From Tolypeutes matacus (taxonomy: Eukaryota; Chordata; Mammalia; Cingulata; Chlamyphoridae), in NCBI GenBank assembly GCA_026826555.1, contig JAKSZT010053881.1:8053257-8117256 (forward strand): a stretch of DNA of 64,000 bases, written 5' to 3'. A program made the position numbers and the translations under genes. Every line of letters starts with the position of its first letter. The stretch's first letter is position 1. The notes beneath the pieces are model-generated. The model ran no database searches. It was not told where the DNA came from and worked only from the letters and a program-made list of their open reading frames with translations. Positions 58,546-64,000 of this stretch are shown piece by piece.

Positions 58546-60860
58546 GACTTTTCATTTAAAAATCAAAATTTAGAAATAGAACAGGGTGCAGGTTAATCAC
58601 ATCCAATTTCCAGATATTAACAAGATTTAAACAGATTTTTCCTCCACTGGATTTAAGATACAAGTAAACATAGTCCCTAAACTGAGATAATTTTGAAAAT
58701 GATGTTCTACATTCAGGCCTTCATTTCCTTGGGGGGAAAAATGAAGGAAGAAAGAAAATTCTTCTAATATGGGGAGATTTTAGAATTATTGCACAGAAAG
58801 TAATTGTAGAGACTAGAAAACAAACTTTCCCTTCCAGGTTCTGAGGGACCCACCAGACCTGATCACCACTAAAGATGCTCTTTCCCTACCGCAGAGAATG
58901 ATTCAACACTTGCCTATTTTAACAAGCTTTGTTCCTTAATACACCCTCTTCAGTCCACTTTTACAACTGAGGTTTGATGTTTTGGATTGTATATAAGCTG
59001 GAAAATCAGGGTTTTTTTAGTGAACTAAACTTTGAAGAAAGTCACTTATGATTGTGATTAATTTGGAGCCAGCAGTTCTTACTATCATATGTAATTTGAA
59101 CGTTTCTAAGATGACACGTTCAGCTCAGGCTGACGAGAATGAGGTGCAGAGGCACTTCCTTCCACTGGGCGGCGTCAAGAGCCCCGAACCAAGTGAGCTG
59201 GCTATTGTTTCTTTTTATGAAAGATGCAAGATACACAAATAAGCTCTCCACCTTTTAAGACTGACTTCCTGACGGTAGTGTGACCTCTCGCCGTTTCAAA
59301 GCTACAGCAACTCCTCGCGTTTTCTTTCTAATTTCAGCCTATCAATACTTAAAGACTGGATGCATATTTGCTTAGAAAATAGTATATTAAACAGGAAGAC
59401 ATGAAAACATATTTTTCGAGTCCCGTAAATTGATTGAAACCGGGAGAGTGGAGATTGGGAGCAAGGGAGAAAGGTAAAATGGAAGAAAAATTAAGAAAAC
59501 TGAACACTGTTTTAACAGATTAAAATGATTATCTATGTGGTTACTAATTGTCCTGGGGGAATGAGAGTTTGAGGAGATGGTTCTGGTTTCATAATAAAAT
59601 TCGCAAGAGCTATAAGCTTCACCAAAACTGTAAAGAGCAGCAATTTATAAGACACTTACTGAAGTTGGCTCTCCCTGGGAGTTAGATGTGTGTTTGTGCA
59701 GGGGCAACCAGCAGTAGGGCAGGCAGAGTTGTGGAGGAAAGAACGGTGGAGGAGAGAATTTAGTCTCATTTTGCCATTTTCCAGTGTTGTCAGGCAAGGC
59801 AACACTGATCACCAACTCCCTTCTCCATTGAATGGGAGAATTTTACTTGCCTAGGAGGGTGGTGATGATCAAATAAGACAGTCTATGCAGAAGCTCTTTA
59901 CAAAATGTGAAGCAAGAGTTTGAAATGAACAACACAAAGGTGGCAATTATTTCTAGCTCTGGGCAACATCTAGTAGTCATGGTTTTTCCACTTCCTCTCT
60001 CCCTCATTCATTTTGTTTATTTGCTCGGTCAATAACATTACTGAATGTGCACTCCATGCCAGGTACTTGAGAATGGGACACTAACCGTCCTCCAAGAGTT
60101 GTTAGGATCTTGATCATGCTGGGAATTGTCATAAATGCCAAATTCAGCCATTTCAGCAAATCTGAAAAGAATAGGGGATGCATCCCGAGTTAGAGGGAAG
60201 AGTAGGAAGAAACGTTCGGATGTTGTTTTATACGGTAGCTAAAGGTAATAATGGTGTTAAATGCGCACGAATTGTCCAAACTTTAAATTTCCTGAGTGTG
60301 GGAATGGGGATCTCTCCCGAGTGTTGGGGAAGGGACAAAGAACTATTGGAGCGCCTTGAAGGGAAAGGGAACTAACTGCACATGCCTACAGACCTCGGAA
60401 GCAGAATTTTACAGCAGGTTACATAGTCTTAGTTTTGATCCCAAGAGATGGTCCAACTCGCTCAAACCAGGACTGTGCCTTCCCTTTCCCCATTTTCAAA
60501 CTCAGGAAACTTGACTTTAGTGGTGACTTTAGCAGGCCCAGGAAGAGGTCTCCCTCCATTTGAAGGGTGGGGTTAGAGACGGTGGCAAGGTGGAAGCAGC
60601 TGGAGGAGGAGCCGAGGGGGATCGTGGGGAGATTGTGTTCCACTTCCCCTAAACTGGATCATCATCCATTTACAGACCCGCTCCTAAAGAAACGAAAGCC
60701 CCCCCCCCCTCCCCAGGTGACAGCCCCCCACACACGAGCCTCTATAAAAAGAACTCTGAAACCTATAAGGCCTCATGAAGGGAGTTGATGCATCTACCAA
60801 TTCCTGAGGTTAAAAGGGAATGGAGGGGCGGGGGCAGAGGAGAAAGGAAAGCCTCAGAGC
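58546..60860. other. Non-coding DNA with MIR traces
   Basis: No gene recognised. Weak MIR-like pieces lie at 59,820-59,930 ('gaatgggagaattttacttgcctagg') and 60,020-60,080. AT-rich blocks are mixed with moderate GC. Confidence 0.45.
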
Positions 60861-60867
60861 GCTGAAC

Positions 60868-60975
60868 GAAGATGCCAATCAGTGAAGGGGAAAGTCATTT
60901 GCGCTGTTAATTAACAAGCGGCTAATTAAAACGGCACTTTGAGCGCTAATCAATCGCCTTATTAAGTTAGAGCCA
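60868..60975. promoter_or_regulatory. Candidate enhancer, dense homeodomain sites
   Basis: Within 60 bases: ttaattaa (60,907-60,914), taattaa (60,923-60,929), agcgct (60,942-60,947), taatcaatc (60,947-60,955) and ttattaag (60,959-60,966). Also gatgccaatcag at about 60,871. No repeat or coding frame. The density is characteristic of conserved homeobox-gene enhancers. Confidence 0.45.
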
Positions 60976-60999
60976 TCACTGGAACAAATTGAAAGCTCC

Positions 61000-61570
61000 C
61001 CGCCCCGGCTCCTGCCTCTGGTGCAGGCGGAGCTGGATTCCCTGACACCACTGGAAAGGGGTGGGGGAGGTCACTGTCGGCTCTTGGAGCCTCCCCAAGG
61101 TCTGTAGAATCCGCCAACTCCCGGGTTCGAGCCGACCGAACCTCCCGCCCTGGCCGGGAGACCCGCTGAGCAGGACACGTGTTTATGAGGAGCCCAGGCG
61201 CAGGCGGCGAGGGCGGAGAAAGGGGGTTGTACCGGGAATAATTCATTCAGCAGCGGTTAACACCGACATTTCCACCCGAAAAAAGCTCCCAGAATGCTCA
61301 GTAGCGCGTTCTGTGGCCATAGGCAAGGAAAGGAGACAGTTCTGCTCGAGAGGCGGCGCTCGCGCGCCAAAACCGTGCAGCCCCTTTCCCGGGACAGATC
61401 CACAGCCCACTTTCAAACTCTTAGGCCCTTGCCCTGGTCCAGCCTAGCAACCAGGAAGGAGCTGACTTGTCTTCAGGCAGCGGGGACAGGACAGCCAGCC
61501 TCCTAGGCTCTGTCTGCTGAGGAATGAGATGGAGGTGCGAGGTGACCACCTGGAGAGCCTGGCGCGCGGC
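61000..61570. promoter_or_regulatory. CpG-rich segment
   Basis: GC-rich with CpGs concentrated at 61,110-61,400. No recognised exon. Confidence 0.4.
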
Positions 61571-61734
61571 CTGGAGTGATGAGTGGGGTCGTGCTCAGAT
61601 CATTTGGGAGGAGGGCCCACCGTTGTCAGCAAGTACGTGCCTCCAACCCAACCCATGCACTCTTCCCCAAGCCGCAGGCGCTCCAAACTTGTTAAGGGAA
61701 TGAGAATTTCGAATCCCTGTTTTGAAGTTTTCTG

Positions 61735-61835
61735 CATTGCCTAATTGTTAAACGCCTGCTTTTCACCACATTTCCGAGAGAGACGCATTTGGCGATAAGA
61801 GGGAGCTGTGAATTTTAATTCGGACTAAGTGGGTC
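61735..61835. promoter_or_regulatory. Candidate BARHL-type binding site cluster
   Basis: TAATTG (61,742-61,747) and TAAACG (61,749-61,754) lie one base apart; both resemble reported BARHL2 motifs. Farther on are gaattttaattcgg (61,811-61,824) and cacttagtcc on the other strand. Confidence 0.35.
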
Positions 61836-62199
61836 CTTTTCCTGCCTCTCCACCTGCCTGGCGGCCCTTGTTAATCCAGAACACACCTGGCGCGCAAACC
61901 ACAACGTTCTTGGGGTGCAGAGCAGAAACGCAGTAAAGGAGGGGGGGCGGCAGCGGACTCCTATATGGTTTGCTTTTCTCCGCCTCCGACAGAAAAAAAA
62001 AAAAAGAGGACCCATTGGAAGGACGTCTTTTGCGTGGTGGGTTAAGTGTAGTGTGGCCTAGAGTGTGGTTTATGTGCCTGCGACTACACACGTATGTCCA
62101 GAGCTAACCTGTGGGTTCGCCTTCTCGGAGATGCGCCTGATTGCGTCTGCTGGTGTGTCTGAGCTTGCTCAGGGTGTCCCGTGAGAACCGAAGGAACGG

Positions 62200-62345
62200 T
62201 TCCCACGTGCAAAGTTCAAAAGCATTAATATTTTCATCATATTATCATTATCAATATAATAATATTTGCTTGGTTAGCGGCACTAATTAGGCCACATTAA
62301 AACCGTAGTGTCTCCTAATGGTGCGTAATGTGCCCACACTCACAT
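62200..62345. promoter_or_regulatory. Candidate AT-rich enhancer
   Basis: E-box CACGTG (62,204-62,209), then attaatatttt, repeated att/taat stretches and the palindrome ctaattag (62,283-62,290). It lies between GC-rich islands. No repeat family recognised. Confidence 0.4.
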
Positions 62346-62389
62346 TTTTCTCTCTGAAGATGGGCGCTGCTAGTTGGCGGCAGCGAAGG

Positions 62390-63540
62390 GCAGATAGGAA
62401 GCAGCGGGCTGGCTTAGGATGTGACGCCTCACCCACCCACCACACACACGGGCCCAGGGGTCTGCCAGGTGGGATCAGCCGTCTCAGTGCGGTCGATGGG
62501 ACCCTCCGCTGTGCACTCGGCCCATCTCCGCTCACACTGCAGCCTCCTCCCGCGACCCCAGCGCTTTGAACTCGGCGGATTGATTTTGCTTTCCTTCTCT
62601 CTTTTGTGTCTATCTCTTCAATTGGTTCAGTTTTAAGATTTGGGAGGGCCATTGTGAAAATTTTAAAATACTCTTAGCTGGAGCCCCGCGGCGGAGAATT
62701 GGAGGTCCCGCCTCCCAGTTCGGTGCTTTTAGGACACCTTTTCTAATAGGAATTTCTTTCAGTGATTCGAGGGAGAGGGTGTAAAAGAAGAGCCCTCAGA
62801 ACAGGACCGCTTTTCCCATTCCTGGTGCCAGCCGTCAGCCCCGCCGCCCTGCGGTGCTGGGCAAGGAGTATGTTGAGCTCTGAGAGAATGCCCCTCCCGC
62901 AGGCGGCGCGCAGAGAACCCTCTGAATATGTAACATATTTGTAACACGCGCCGAGGTGTGATGTGCGTGACAGGACGGCGGAGGCCGGTGAAGCCGGATT
63001 GGTACCGGAGGAGGAGCACTCGGCTCACATTGTACTGCGCAATCGAACAATCTGAACATTCCTTTATTAAAAGCTGCTGCGTGACATTTACATTGAGCCA
63101 CCAGCCTCTGCCTCTAATCCGGGCGAAAACGTATTCTACCGCCCAGCGGTGGCTGCCGTGCGTCCGGGTGTTGCTGCGGAGTGCCGGGCGAGGCCCCTCC
63201 ACCGTTGCCCGGGGAGGGTCTCACCCCCCGGGAGGCGCGTCTCGCCAGCCCTGCGGGAGGCTGGGGAGGGGGACCGGTGACAGGCATCGAGCCTCTTGCC
63301 CCAGCCGGGTCAGCCGATCCTCTCAGCCAAACAGTAGTTAGCGGGTCTATGCCTCCCGCCCTTGCTTTCCCGCCTAAGAAGCAAACTTTCTACCTCCTCC
63401 CCCGCACCCACCCAATAATCCAATCGTTTAGAGCTTCTGTTTTCCTTTTGTCAGACTCCCCCTCCCTTATCAATCTGCGTACACGATCAGAACTGCTCAG
63501 AGAGCAGAAAGCACATTGATTTCAGCTTGTTCTGTCCACA
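62390..63540. promoter_or_regulatory. GC-rich segment with embedded AT blocks
   Basis: CpG-frequent at 62,390-62,560, 62,820-63,020 and 63,120-63,350. The block 63,020-63,110 contains gaacaatctg and acattgagccacc, the first fitting a SOX-type aacaat. No gene recognised. Confidence 0.35.
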
Positions 63541-63745
63541 GACAGGCCCTGACAAGGCTGTTAGAACCGTCGGAGAGGTCTATACAATCACTTAATTACC
63601 AAAACTGTCAGTCAGGCTGGACGCGGGTCCGCGTCCGGGGCTGCGCGGGGCATTCCAGCACTCGGCCGCTCGCGTGATTGATCGGTGCTGATAGCATCGC
63701 AAAATAATTACGGCGAATTTTCTGATGTGTGATTTTATCCCACGT
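63541..63745. promoter_or_regulatory. Candidate enhancer with homeodomain sites
   Basis: TTAATTA (63,592-63,598), gtgattgatcgg (63,674-63,685) and TAATTA (63,705-63,710) lie in a block that is partly CpG-rich. Confidence 0.4.
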
Positions 63746-64000
63746 TCATGCTTCAGAAAGGTAATCGGAGGATGAGAAGGGTCAGTGCTATTTCGGATTA
63801 CCTGGAGTCGGCGAGAAAGGGTAAAAAGGGGGAGGAGGACTCAGAGGAGGAGGGAGGGGAAAGTAGGGGGCGCAGGGGAGAGAAGAAGAGGAAGAAAGAG
63901 AGCGAGTTATGGATGGCTGGAGGGACTGCAAGCAATTCGTCAAACTGCAAGTGATTTTCTTCAGAGCCAGCATATGGCAGATTGATTTTGTCCAACGTCG
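63746..64000. other. Purine-rich end of window
   Basis: Contains a G/A-rich run (63,810-63,905). No gene or repeat family recognised; cut by the window end. Confidence 0.5.

Overview
The window is mammalian and most likely from an armadillo or another xenarthran. The main evidence is a set of tRNA-headed, partly dimeric SINEs with AATAAA-type tails (about 2.9, 22.5, 25.8, 33.1, 41.4 and 58.4 kb), together with a characteristic C-rich L1 3' UTR that recurs in several copies. One cellular protein-coding gene can be supported: BARHL2, a BarH-class homeobox transcription factor, on the minus strand at 49,805-54,602. Its three coding exons join into an uninterrupted 385-residue protein.

Layout. 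From 1 to about 28.1 kb the DNA is almost entirely retroelement, much of it nested. A full-length but inactivated L1 (629-7,873) sits inside an older antisense L1 and itself carries a SINE and a second L1 fragment. A piece of ERV-L retrovirus at 10,653-13,109 has a poly(A) tail and a duplicated target site, and it starts where a viral transcript would start, so it looks like a retrovirus RNA copied into DNA by L1 machinery. Further old L1/HAL1-like pieces follow (13.1-19.3 kb), then several LTRs and a 4.1-kb antisense L1 with a perfect 18-bp target duplication (22,496-26,570). From 28.1 to 49 kb the DNA is mostly unique and non-coding, with few repeats: a MIR, two SINEs and one young local duplication. 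It fits a gene desert around a developmental regulator. From about 44.3 kb the sequence becomes rich in CpG islands.

BARHL2 region. The gene lies in a cluster of CpG islands (48.4-57.5 kb). Upstream of its start, on the plus-coordinate side, are a CRE and two CCAAT boxes. Farther upstream are several AT-rich blocks with clustered homeodomain-type motifs (56.4, 57.7, 60.9, 61.7, 62.2 and 63.6 kb). These look like conserved developmental enhancers, but conservation cannot be measured from this sequence alone. One block holds TAATTG and TAAACG next to each other; both resemble reported BARHL2 binding preferences, which suggests possible autoregulation.

Limits. Repeat family names come from recognition, not a database search. 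Boundaries without target duplications are approximate. A 400-base gap of Ns lies at 6,101-6,500.
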